DNA of 48,134 nt from Solirubrobacterales bacterium. GTDB taxonomy: Bacteria > Actinomycetota > Thermoleophilia > Solirubrobacterales > 70-9. The translations under genes and the position numbers were made by a program. Of this stretch, positions 24,802-33,500 are shown piece by piece. The notes below the pieces were generated by a model. The model was not told the DNA's origin, ran no database searches, and saw nothing but the letters and a program-made list of their open reading frames with translations. The stretch covers positions 1 through 48,134 of the forward strand of contig JAGQUQ010000011.1 of the NCBI GenBank assembly GCA_020438425.1, given 5' to 3'. Each line of letters starts with the position of its first letter. Position 1 is the stretch's first letter.

Positions 24802-25989
24802 TTAAGATTTCCTGCCGGCGCCGTGGCTGGCAATCAGTTTCCTGTACTCGCCGTAGGCGGGTTTGCGGCTGTAGTCGTCCCGGAGGAGACCGAAAAACGA
24901 CTGGAGATCCGGTCCCTGGCTGTTGTTGTCGCGCAGGCCGAACCAGCGGAAGTCGGTCAGGTTGTAGGTGCCGCGATACCGGTGGGTGGTGCTCACGAAC
25001 TCGCGGAGGATCTCCTTCTGATCGGCTTCGGAACGACCCGGACCGGTCGGCCAACCGGTCTCCTCGATCTTGATCGGAAAGCGGGGACCGAACCCGGCCA
25101 TTGGCATGTAGCACTCCCTCATCTGGGCCAGGGCCTCGAGGAAGGCGTCCCCGTAGTCGGTTATCAGCGCGGCGGGCGGCAGATAGGTACCCGGGTACAG
25201 GTCGAGCCCGACCCAGTCGGTTGCCTGCCTCAGTTCCTTGCCGCCGACCTCGCGCAGCCGGTTCCAGAAATCGGCGTCGGCCTGGGGGCCGAAGCGCCAG
25301 GCGAAGTTGAAACCGATCATGAGGTGTCCGTGGCCGATCCGGTCCGAGTATCGACGGGCGGTCTTGACTCCGGCAACCAGCGCCTCGGTCGACTTCTCCC
25401 AGGCCCCGTCCGAGGTGTTGGGGGAAGTCGAAAGGTTGACCTCGTTGGTGATCTGAAGCGTCCTGACGGAATGGATCGGACCGAAGGCCCGGACCACCTT
25501 CCTCACGTAATCGAGCCAGGCCCGCAGGTTCCCGTTCTGTGCGGGGCGCGGGTGGTAGCGGACCTGGAGTTCGACCCCGAAACCGAGCCGCCCGTAGTGG
25601 CGGGCCATCTTCTGGAACTTGCGGATCCCCTTCCAGCCATCCGACAGGAAGAGACGGTTCAGCCGGACCGTGAAGTCGCGGTCGCCGGCCAGCCGCTTCA
25701 AAGCCTGGTCCCTCTTGCGCCAGTTCTCGGGTGTCAGTGGCGTCGTCTGGCCGGTGCCGATCTCGCCGGCCAGCCGCGGGCCGACCCCGAAGTGAAGCCT
25801 CGGACCGGCCTCGGGCAGGTCATTGGCGTAACTCTGTTGGCAGAGCGGGTCGGGAGTCTCCGGCGCAGGGGTCTCCGAAGGAGGGACCTTGCCTCCCATG
25901 TCCCAGGGGATCGCCGAGGCGGTTCCGGCCGACGCCGCGAAGAACGCGAGGGCAAGGGCAAGCAGCAGCGATCGCCGCGCAGGCTTCAC
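24802..25989 (-). CDS. secreted clan GH-A glycoside hydrolase-like protein
   Basis: 395 residues from GTG at 25989, with a typical signal peptide ending GTASA. The TIM-barrel pattern includes LQVRYHPRPAQNGN, the acid/base Glu in LQITNEVNLS, DWVGLDLYPGTY, and the nucleophile Glu in IKIEETGWPTGPG. These two glutamates and the E-T-G-W-P-T motif resemble GH17 or GH39/GH53 enzymes that act on beta-linked glucans or galactans. The family is not certain. The start codon overlaps (GTGA) the stop of a hipA remnant, so the upstream junction looks like a rearrangement point. The gene heads an operon with a secreted unknown and a sulfatase. Confidence 0.82.
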   Translation of the reverse strand: MKPARRSLLLALALAFFAASAGTASAIPWDMGGKVPPSETPAPETPDPLCQQSYANDLPEAGPRLHFGVGPRLAGEIGTGQTTPLTPENWRKRDQALKRLAGDRDFTVRLNRLFLSDGWKGIRKFQKMARHYGRLGFGVELQVRYHPRPAQNGNLRAWLDYVRKVVRAFGPIHSVRTLQITNEVNLSTSPNTSDGAWEKSTEALVAGVKTARRYSDRIGHGHLMIGFNFAWRFGPQADADFWNRLREVGGKELRQATDWVGLDLYPGTYLPPAALITDYGDAFLEALAQMRECYMPMAGFGPRFPIKIEETGWPTGPGRSEADQKEILREFVSTTHRYRGTYNLTDFRWFGLRDNNSQGPDLQSFFGLLRDDYSRKPAYGEYRKLIASHGAGRKS

Positions 25990-26174
25990 GGGCGCCCCAG
26001 TTCCAGACGGTGGGTTTCTGCAATTCGCCTGATCACATCACCTTCAACACCGGCATCGGCCGCAAGCTTTGGCCAGGCCGAAACGGATTCAGTCACTTCG
26101 CCCGGGATCTTCCCAACGGAGCCCCACTTCATCGAAGCAAGACTGCCGGTTTCACTGAAGTCTTCCAGCTTCGC
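25986..26174 (-). pseudogene. truncated 3' end of a second hipA gene
   Basis: An open segment of 62 codons reads EDFSETGSLASMKWGSVGKI, then PGEVTESVSAWPKLAADAGV and EGDVIRRIAETHRLELGRP before a TGA. It matches the last 57 residues of HipA at 27542-28852 (DFREIGRLASMKRGSVEKI...). A TAA at 26175-26177 cuts the frame off and no hipA domain can be seen before it, so this is a remnant with no kinase part. About 72% of the bases match outside the repeat block, and a 54-base block is identical. Its stop codon overlaps the GTG of the glycosidase gene. Confidence 0.85.
26023..26076. repeat. 54-base direct repeat, copy 1
   Basis: Identical base for base to 27579-27632 and in the same orientation. It codes for the WPKLAADAGVEGDVIRRI segment of the hipA remnant. 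On its right side similarity falls to about 72% for about 95 bases and then stops. Confidence 0.93.
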
Positions 26175-26266
26175 TTAGGATTCTTTCCCGGTGCAGTACC
26201 GGCCGATCATGAAACACTCCACTTTCGTCCTCTGTCGTGTCCGATGCCAGGAGCCTTGCTTGTGGT

Positions 26267-27454
26267 TCACCTCTGGATCGAGATCGATCTTGTGCTGGAC
26301 AATCCACCAATCGGGCGAAACTTGATCCGAACTCTAGTTCGGCGATATCTTTCTCGCCAGTGCACCTTCAACCGGTGGGTGCCCCGAGCAAGAATACCTG
26401 TGGAAAGACTCTTGATGCCGAATCCTGAGAGTCTGACCCGGCCGGAATTGAAAACCCGGATCGAGATCTCACTTCTATGTCGTGCGAAACCCAGGAGTGC
26501 AAACGGTCGTCTCCGAGGCCAGTCCCAAAGTTGCCAAGCCGAGCCTGGTGCCGAAAGCACCTTACGGTGGTCATCTGAAAGTCGAAAGACCACGATTTCC
26601 TCGCGCTCGGGATAGCCGCGAGTAACGCCAACCAAAGTCCCATCCGGCGAGAACGAAGGAATTCCATCTGCTTGACCAAGCGTTCGGCTATCCATCCCGT
26701 CTAGTCGACTGACCGTCAGGTTCGAACCACCTAGTGGACCTCGAATATAGGCAAGACGAGATCCATCCGGCGAAAAGTTGCCTAGTCGTGCTTCGCCGTT
26801 AGACGGCAAAGTCCAAGACGAGCGATCACCAAGTCGGACAAGCCGGATTCTAGCTCCAGCTGGCGACTGGTACGAGTAAGCCAAGAGTCGACCGTTAGGT
26901 GACACTGCGGGAACTGGGGAAGTCTCCAAGACGGGAAACTGACTAACCAACTTCTGCGTCTTCCCAGAGGAAATCCAATAGCGGCATACCTGCCAAATCT
27001 CAATACCTTCACCCGACGAATAGAGAAAAGACGAATAGAAGATCGATCGACCATCTGGCGAGAACTCGGGGTCACTAGCACTCGCACCAATACCCGAGAT
27101 CTGTATCGCACCCGCTAGAGATCCTTGTTTCTCAATCTCTCTTCGGTCACCAAGCCAAACCTGGTCCCCAGGACTTCTGGAAAACGCCAGCAACGCTCCG
27201 TTTGGGGACACGGCAGCGCTATTGATTGTCTCACCAATCGGACTAGCCCGCGTCGACTTACCACCCAGATGGATGTCAAACAGGCCACTAAAAGGAATGC
27301 CGCCCGACGAGACGGAAGCACTTATCAACATAGGCCCGTTCTGGCCTGGAATCGAAGCCCAGGTTGCAGTACTCAAGGAAAGAAAGCCAGCAGCCAACAT
27401 CAGAATTGCCAGGACTAGACGCGATGGATCTAGATTTGTTGACTTCGATGTCAT
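26267..27454 (-). CDS. secreted PD40/TolB-type propeller protein, low GC
   Basis: 395 residues from ATG at 27454, chosen because AGGAG lies 8 bases upstream. A signal peptide (LVLAILMLAAGFLSLSTATWA) is followed by at least five PD40-type repeats: AAVSPNGALLAFSR, PEFSPDGRSIFYSS, PAVSPNGRLLAYSY, GNFSPDGSRLAYIR and PSFSPDGTLVGVTR. This is the TolB-like beta-propeller fold. A basic C-terminal beta-sandwich of about 80 residues follows. Hand counts of four 60-base rows in and beside the gene gave 29-34 G+C each (about 48-57%), against 38 for a row sampled in the neighbouring glycosidase gene. Bracketed by the 54-base repeats, it looks acquired. Ligand is unknown. Confidence 0.82.
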   Translation of the reverse strand: MTSKSTNLDPSRLVLAILMLAAGFLSLSTATWASIPGQNGPMLISASVSSGGIPFSGLFDIHLGGKSTRASPIGETINSAAVSPNGALLAFSRSPGDQVWLGDRREIEKQGSLAGAIQISGIGASASDPEFSPDGRSIFYSSFLYSSGEGIEIWQVCRYWISSGKTQKLVSQFPVLETSPVPAVSPNGRLLAYSYQSPAGARIRLVRLGDRSSWTLPSNGEARLGNFSPDGSRLAYIRGPLGGSNLTVSRLDGMDSRTLGQADGIPSFSPDGTLVGVTRGYPEREEIVVFRLSDDHRKVLSAPGSAWQLWDWPRRRPFALLGFARHRSEISIRVFNSGRVRLSGFGIKSLSTGILARGTHRLKVHWRERYRRTRVRIKFRPIGGLSSTRSISIQR

Positions 27455-27541
27455 TAAATTCACTCCTGCCTAGCAATCAATCAAAACGAAGTTATCAACT
27501 CGAACTCGAGTCGTCGCCAAAGCCAATTGGATCACGTGCCC

Positions 27542-28852
27542 TCACCCGTCACCCAGCCCGAGCCTGTGGGTATCTGCGATTCGCCTGATCACATCACCTT
27601 CAACACCGGCATCGGCCGCAAGCTTTGGCCAGTTGGAAACCGATTCCGAGACTTCGGCCAGGATCTTTTCGACCGAACCCCGCTTCATCGAGGCCAGCCT
27701 GCCGATCTCGCGGAAATCATCGATCGAGAAATCGTCCCGCTTGCCGTTGATCGACATCTGGTGGGCCGAGGTCCACTGGCCGGTCGGGTTGTAGGCCCAG
27801 GTCAGGTCGAAGGCCGGGGAAAGCGACCAGTTGCCGCCCCGGTCCATCAGGAAGGCGATGTTCTTGACGTGGTCGTCCTGGTTTCTCGCGATCACGTTGA
27901 AGGCCATGCGGCGGAACTGCTGGTCGACAGCCTCCCGCCCCAGGCCGAGCCGCCTGATCGTCTGGAATGCCTGCTCGTAGGAATTGGCGCCGGGAAGGTT
28001 GAAATCAAGGTGCGCGAGCGCGGCCAGTGACTGCATGTGCAGCCGTTTCCCCTCCTCGGTCCGGTCGAAGCGAAGCGTCATGAAGTGCCGGCGGTCACCG
28101 TCCTCGAGCAGACGGCACTCGTTCATCTCGATCCCGGCCGCCTCGGCCAGCCGGGAATAGACCCACTCGATCACCCCGTAGCCGCGGGGCTCGCCGATCT
28201 CCCGGCTCCTGTCCTCTACCCCGTCGAACTTGAGAATCCAGTGCTGGAAACCCTCGGGGACATCGAGCTGGCCCGACCTCACCTCGTCGGTTCCCGGATT
28301 GAAGGCCAGCAGGGCCTTGGCCCGGGCGCCGCCGGCCGAGGTGCCGACCCGGAGGATCTCCCCGAGTGCCTGGTCCCGGCCCCCTTCTCCGAGGCTCGTC
28401 TTCAGATCCGTTCGCCGAGCCAGGATCTCGGCCGCAAGGTCGGCAAGAGCGTTGACCTCGACCGGATGGCTTTCGGCCGGGCCAGGGCCGGTCGCGGGAC
28501 GGTACTCGAGCGCGCCCATGCCCCGGCTGCCCGTGTAGCAGAGGCGCTCGACCGCATTGAAGCTGCCGGGCTCCCGCCCTTCCCGGGCCAGCCAGGCATC
28601 GATCAGGGCGTTGCCGAAACGGTCGGGAAGCGAGTCGGCCAGCATGCCCGGCAGCCCGCGGAAGCTCGCTTCGGAAAGCGCCGGGAAGCTGAAGCGTCGT
28701 TCGCCCGCCAGCGGCATCTCGATCGGCGCGACCTCGATTCCACTGGCCGCGAACTCCGGGGTGTACTCGAACTCGGCAACCCTCTGCCCGTCGGCCAGGG
28801 CGACCGCGCCGATCCGCCTCCCCCACATCCGGACTTCGGCGATCGTGCTCAC
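27542..28852 (-). CDS. hipA: HipA-type serine/threonine kinase toxin
   Basis: 436 residues, normal for HipA. The N-terminal subdomain (WGRRIGAVALADGQRVAEFEY, AFRGLPGMLADSLPDRFGNALI-like) precedes the nucleotide-binding loop RVGTSAGGARAKALLAF, where Ser172 matches the regulatory autophosphorylated serine. ILKFD supplies the ATP-binding lysine, NVIARNQDDHVKNIAF the catalytic loop and SPAFDLTWA the metal-binding Asp. In E. coli HipA phosphorylates glutamyl-tRNA synthetase and stops growth. The GTG start overlaps hipB by 4 bases (GTGA). The 3' end carries one copy of the 54-base direct repeat. Confidence 0.94.
   Translation of the reverse strand: MSTIAEVRMWGRRIGAVALADGQRVAEFEYTPEFAASGIEVAPIEMPLAGERRFSFPALSEASFRGLPGMLADSLPDRFGNALIDAWLAREGREPGSFNAVERLCYTGSRGMGALEYRPATGPGPAESHPVEVNALADLAAEILARRTDLKTSLGEGGRDQALGEILRVGTSAGGARAKALLAFNPGTDEVRSGQLDVPEGFQHWILKFDGVEDRSREIGEPRGYGVIEWVYSRLAEAAGIEMNECRLLEDGDRRHFMTLRFDRTEEGKRLHMQSLAALAHLDFNLPGANSYEQAFQTIRRLGLGREAVDQQFRRMAFNVIARNQDDHVKNIAFLMDRGGNWSLSPAFDLTWAYNPTGQWTSAHQMSINGKRDDFSIDDFREIGRLASMKRGSVEKILAEVSESVSNWPKLAADAGVEGDVIRRIADTHRLGLGDG
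27579..27632. repeat. 54-base direct repeat, copy 2
   Basis: Identical to 26023-26076 in the same orientation, inside the last 100 bases of intact hipA. Recombination between the two copies would remove 1,556 bases carrying the PD40 gene and give hipA a new 3' end. Confidence 0.93.
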
Positions 28853-29199
28853 TGATCTTCACCGTCGGCCCAGCGCCACTCTTCTGACGGCCTCGTTTCA
28901 CGGGAGGAGGCCCGGGCCCGCTGCCGGCCGGCCGGGCCCCGCTCGAGCTGTTCGAGCGGGCCAGGCCCCCGGTCCGGGAACAGTCCCGCCAGTGCCCCGA
29001 GCAGGTCGAGTGCCCTGAGCACCCGGACCAGGGTCTGTGTCGAAACCGACTCCCCGGCTTCCAGCCGCCGGATCGTGTCGCGGGTGACCCCGGCTTCCGC
29101 GGCGAGACCGGCCTGACTCAGGTTGCGGGAGAGTCGCAGCCGCCGGAGGTCGCTTCCCAGCGCCCCGAGGATCGATTGGTCTGAAAGGTTTGATTCCAT
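28849..29199 (-). CDS. hipB: HipB-type XRE-family antitoxin and repressor
   Basis: 116 residues from ATG at 29199. Earlier in-frame starts (29220, 29250) fall on or before the TATAAT box at 29224-29219, so they are unlikely. The helix-turn-helix spans about residues 14-68: LRRLRLSRNLSQAGLAAEAGVTRDTIRRLEAGES. The C-terminal half is Arg/Gly/Pro-rich and disordered. It would bind HipA, neutralise it and repress the operon. The leader is about 10 bases or less, with no ribosome site, so translation may be near-leaderless. HipA follows with a 4-base overlap. Confidence 0.88.
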   Translation of the reverse strand: MESNLSDQSILGALGSDLRRLRLSRNLSQAGLAAEAGVTRDTIRRLEAGESVSTQTLVRVLRALDLLGALAGLFPDRGPGPLEQLERGPAGRQRARASSRETRPSEEWRWADGEDQ

Positions 29200-29202
29200 A
29201 GT

Positions 29203-29218
29203 GGCTGATCTTTCAGTC
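29203..29218. promoter_or_regulatory. candidate HipB operator 1
   Basis: GGCTG-N6-CAGTC, one mismatch from a perfect inverted repeat. It lies immediately downstream of the TATAAT box and covers the expected transcription start of hipBA. Confidence 0.65.
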
Positions 29219-29224
29219 ATTATA
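29219..29224 (-). promoter_or_regulatory. hipBA -10 box
   Basis: A perfect TATAAT on the minus strand between the two operator copies. No strong -35 is seen at 17 bases, but a TTGCAG at 20 bases lies inside operator 2. Confidence 0.68.
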
Positions 29225-29242
29225 GCAAAATGCTTCCCTAAC

Positions 29243-29258
29243 GACTGCAATTTCAGTC
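29243..29258. promoter_or_regulatory. candidate HipB operator 2
   Basis: GACTG-N6-CAGTC is a perfect inverted repeat of the same design as 29203-29218, exactly 40 bases away, or about four helical turns, so two dimers would bind on the same DNA face. It covers the -35 region. Confidence 0.68.
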
Positions 29259-29295
29259 ACTAGAATTTGCCATCGGGTGACGACAGCCAGACATG

Positions 29296-29309
29296 CGAAC
29301 ATGGGTTCG
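29296..29309. promoter_or_regulatory. LexA-type SOS box of dinB
   Basis: CGAAC-ATGG-GTTCG matches the Gram-positive and actinobacterial LexA site CGAAC-N4-GTTCG at all ten fixed positions. It overlaps the GTG start of dinB at 29309. A weak promoter, TTGCCA (29266-29271), 17 bases and GACATG (29289-29294), would place transcription start in the box. Confidence 0.78.
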
Positions 29310-30514
29310 TGAGCGCTGCCTCGATCCTCCACGCCGACCTCGACGCCTTCTATGCGTCGGTGGAACAGCGCGATGACCCGGCCCTTCGCGGAAGGCCGGT
29401 GATCGTCGGCACCGGCGTCGTGCTCGCGGCAAGTTACGAAGCCAAGGCCCTGGGCATCTACACCACCATGAACGGCCGTGATGCCCTCCGGATCTGTCCC
29501 GAAGCTGCGGTGGTTGCACCCCGGATGGAGGCCTACTCAAAGGCGAGCAAGGCGGTCTACGAGATCTTCCACGACACCGCCCCGGTGGTCGAAGGCATCT
29601 CGATCGACGAGGCTTTCCTCGAGGTCGGGGGAATGGAACACATCTCCGGAACCCCGCCCCAGATAGCCGCCACGCTCAGAGAGCGGGTGCTGGCCGAGGC
29701 GGGACTGCCGATCTCGGTCGGTGTGGCAAGAACCAAGTTCCTGGCCAAGGTCGCCAGCGGCGCCTCCAAGCCGGACGGTCTGCTGGTGGTTGAACCGGGG
29801 CGGGAGTCCGAGTTCCTCCACCCCCTCCCGATCCAGGCGCTCTGGGGCGTCGGCAAGGTCACCACCGGCAAGCTGAACGACATGGGAATCCGGACCGTGG
29901 GCGACGTCGCCCGCAGCAGCCGGGTCCGGCTTGCCGCAGCGATCGGTGAGTCTTCGGCGGATCATCTTCTCGACCTCGCCAGCGGAAGGGACCCGCGGCC
30001 GGTCAGTCCCCGTGAAAGGCGCAAGTCGATTGGCGCCCAGAGCGCCTTCCCCCGTGGATCCCGAAGCGAAAGCGAGGTCGATTCACTGGCCGCCGCGCTG
30101 GTCGACCGCACGGCCCGCCGACTGCGGGAAGCCGGGCGCGCCTGCCGAACCGTTTCGATCTCGCTGCGCTTCGGAGATTTCTCGCGGGCCAGCCGCGCCC
30201 ACACACTCCCCTTCCCCACCGACCAAACCGAAACGATTCTTGCTGCCGTCAGGGAGCTCTTCGATGCCTCCCGAGAGGAGATCGAGGAAAAGGATCTGAG
30301 TCTGATCGGGGTCTCGCTCGGCAACCTCGAGCAGGCCGACACCGTCCAGATGGAACTCCCGCTCGCCGGCAAGCCGGACGGGTCCGGCCGCGAAAGTGCG
30401 GCCCTCGATCAGGCCGTCGACGACGTTCGCTCGAGATTCGGGGAAGGCGTGATCAAGCGCGCTTCGATGATCGACGCCGACCAGGGCGTTCCGGTGCCGA
30501 CTCTCGAGGATTGA
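29309..30514 (+). CDS. dinB: DNA polymerase IV (Y-family)
   Basis: 401 residues from GTG at 29309, where the family's usual start SAASILHADLDAFYASVEQ begins; a longer frame from 29267 adds a Ser/Gly-rich stretch. Metal-binding residues lie in HADLDAFYA and SIDEAFLEV; YEAKALGI is the steric-gate region. The helix-hairpin-helix (ALWGVGKVTTGKLNDMG) and the little-finger domain follow. The final PTLED tail is not an obvious clamp-binding motif. The enzyme copies past damaged bases, with errors. A LexA box at the start codon points to SOS control and possibly a leaderless message. It converges with the subtilase, the stops abutting as TGATCA. Confidence 0.93.
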   Translation: MSAASILHADLDAFYASVEQRDDPALRGRPVIVGTGVVLAASYEAKALGIYTTMNGRDALRICPEAAVVAPRMEAYSKASKAVYEIFHDTAPVVEGISIDEAFLEVGGMEHISGTPPQIAATLRERVLAEAGLPISVGVARTKFLAKVASGASKPDGLLVVEPGRESEFLHPLPIQALWGVGKVTTGKLNDMGIRTVGDVARSSRVRLAAAIGESSADHLLDLASGRDPRPVSPRERRKSIGAQSAFPRGSRSESEVDSLAAALVDRTARRLREAGRACRTVSISLRFGDFSRASRAHTLPFPTDQTETILAAVRELFDASREEIEEKDLSLIGVSLGNLEQADTVQMELPLAGKPDGSGRESAALDQAVDDVRSRFGEGVIKRASMIDADQGVPVPTLED

Positions 30515-33500
30515 TCAGCGCCGGATTCGCACCCGGATCCGGATCGTCTTCCGGTTGCCGGCCCGGTCGGTGGCCCTGGCCGTGTAGATGACCCGGCTGC
30601 CGCGCCTGACCCAGCTGGCGTTGCAGGCGAGCACCCCCGAGGTGCGATCCCTGGCCACACAGCGGGGCCGCCGGATCCGCGGGTAGGTCGCGCCCCGCCT
30701 GATGCCAGGCAGCCTCACCACCGGAGCCGTGCGGTCGATGTTGATGCCGCGGACGCTGACCGTTGCCTTGCCACCGTCGAAGGCGACGATCACTTTCCGG
30801 ACCTGCTGGCCCCGGCCGTCCTTCGTCAACCGCCTCGGGTAGGGGCAGTCCTCGGTCAGGTCCGACCCCGAGGCCACACACCTGAAGGAAACCGTGACCG
30901 GCTTGCGGTACCAGCCGAAGCGGTTCTTCTTTCCCTTGCTGGTGATCTTTGCCGTCAACCGCGGGTCGGATCGCTGGATCTGGTCGGAGGAAGGTTCAAA
31001 GTCGGGGTTCCCCGAGTAGGTCGCCTTGACCTGCCGGGTGGCGCCGTGAGGCACCTCGTAACTCAGCACGGCCGCGCCGCCGTCGATCGGGGCGCTGCCG
31101 ATCTCGTTGCCATCGACCGAGAAGGTGACGCTTCCGGTCGGGGCGGGCAGATCCTCGCCCACCGGGTCGACCCGGGCGCTCAAGGTCCCCGGGGTGACGA
31201 TCAGTTCGGTGTCGGAGTCGGCCCCCTGAATCGAAACCGCCTGAGCCTTCTCGCCGACCAGGTTGTGGAAGTGAAGCATCAGGATTCCCAGAGCCTGATC
31301 CTCTTCCCAGGAAGCGATGTTCCTGGTCACCATCAGCTCGTCCCCGGGCTGGTCTTCGACCAGAGGTCCGTTGCCCTCGGAATCGGTGACCATGATCCCC
31401 GGCTCGAAAAGATTGGCGCCGAGCGGGTCTTCGAGCTCTTCCGCATCCGGGCTGACTCCGATCAGGTCGATCGGCGGCCCCGAAGAATAAGAGTAGGCCT
31501 CGACCCCGTAACTGATCCTGGGGTTCGCCTCGTTGATCCCGTAATCGGACAGGACATCAAGGGAAACCGGAAGGACCATCACGTCGCTGTCATACAGCGC
31601 GGTGTCGGTGTCTCCGAAGCGTCCGTTCAGCAGTTGCGTGTCGACCACCCGCTGACCGGCGGGCTTCGCCGGGTCGTAGAGCTCGGAGATGAAGATGTCG
31701 TCCTCGCCGAGGCGGGTGTTGGAAAGGTAGAGGTCCGGGGCGTTGTCACCATCGACGTCGAGGTCGAACTGGATGTAGGACTTGTCGGAGGGGATCGCCG
31801 CCGGACCGTGGACCGCCACCACGAAGTAGGCGAGCGCATCGGCGGGATCGGCGACCAGGGGCGCGTCGGAGGTGTACCCGACCATCGCCAGATCGGCGTA
31901 CTTCTCTTCCGGGAGCCGCCAGCAGGAAGACTCGATCTCCTCGTCACATTCGGGCGCTTCGCCACTTGTTGCCTGAAGCTCGAAACCGGCCGCGATCGAC
32001 TCGATGTCGTTGTGCGGGTCACCGTCGCCGATTCCGTTCTCGCCGCTTTCGCTGCCAACGCCCTCTCCCGAAAGCAGGAGGTTCGCCTGTTGCTCCGGAT
32101 CGGAAGCGGTGGCCGAAGTCCGGTGCATCTCGAGCGCTTCCGGCTGGCTCATGTCCGAGGCCGGTCGCGGCGAGGCATAGACCGGCACCCGCAGAGCGAG
32201 ACCGGGAACGACGGGCTCAAGCAGCAGGCGTCCGAACGCCTCGGCCAGGGTTTCCCGCGGATGGCCATCCGAGCCGAACCGGCCGACGGTCGGATCGACC
32301 GCCTTGGTCAGCTCGGAAGGATCCTCGATCTCCAGGCTCACCGTGACCGCCGTGGTCTCGTCAGGGTCAAGGGTCACCTCCGCCGGCGAGACCGAGAACT
32401 CCGCGCCCGGAACTTCGTTGATCGGGTCGTACCCGACGTCGTAGGTGACTGTCGATGAGGACTGGTTGTCGATCGTGACCTCGCGGCTCAGGGTGACCGG
32501 GGCGTCCACGGCAACGGGTCCGAAGGAGACGCTGACCGAGCCGTTCGCGGCGTTGTAGGCGAGGACTTCGTTCCCGGTGGCCGCTTCGACGTCGATCCGG
32601 CCCGCCCCGACCCGTGGAGGTCCGTACCGGTCGCTCCCCGGATCGGCCGACCCGCCGACAAAGAGGTCATGCGCGGCGGTGTTCATGATGTCGGCCTTGA
32701 CCTGGAGCGGGCTCCAGTCCGGATTCGCCTGGCGCACCAGGGCGGCGAGACCGGCGACCATCGGTGAAGCCATCGAGGTGCCCGAGTTGCTGGTCCCTTC
32801 GCTTCCCTCACCGACCGCGACCGAGAAGACCGAGCTTCCCACCGCGGCCACATCCGGCTTGACGTTGCCAACCGCGTGAATCCCGCGAGAAGTGAAAGAG
32901 GAAGCCTTGTCGTTGTCGTCGGGGAAGTTCTGGGTGATCCCGTTGACCTCGGTCCCGTCAACCGTCACTTCGAGCGCGTTGTCGAGTGCGTCGCGGATCG
33001 CGTCGGCGCCCGAGGCGACCATCAGCACCCCGGGAATCTCGTCGTCGCCGTTGATCCCGGCCGAGAAGGATTCGGAGTCGCTGCCGAAGATGAATCCGAC
33101 CGCACCGGCCGCCGCGAGGTTGTCGCCGCGGGTGGCCGATGGGCATTCGGGAGCGGCGTCATGCCACTTGACGAGCACTACCTTGCCGGTGAAAGGAGTT
33201 CCGGTGTATGGCGAGCAGGCGGTTTCGTTCTCAAGCGGAGCGGCGACCACGGGTCCGCTCAGGTCGGGCTTCGTCTTCCAGTCGTAACGGACCGACCGGG
33301 TCACCGTGTAGAGGTCCTGATTGCCGTCGATGGTGACTTCTGCTCCGTCGACCTTCGATTCGGCGTCCATGGTGCTGGCCACACTGAGGGCCCTGGGGGC
33401 GTCGCCCGGCGAACCGGTGATGTCCGTGTGATCGCCTGCGTTGCCGGCGGCGGCGACCACGCTCACCCCCATTCCGACGGCGGCGTTGACGGCGACCGAG

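Noticed and set aside
22978..26178. 1,066-codon open frame on the plus strand
   Set aside because: It lies opposite the sulfatase, secreted unknown and glycosidase genes, which have clear motifs. The translation is rich in Gly, Val, Arg and Pro with no domain, as expected for an antisense frame in GC-rich DNA.
26175..26266. Further hipA sequence upstream of the TAA in the remnant
   Set aside because: A few residues can be lined up loosely with HipA, but the match is too weak to extend the pseudogene.
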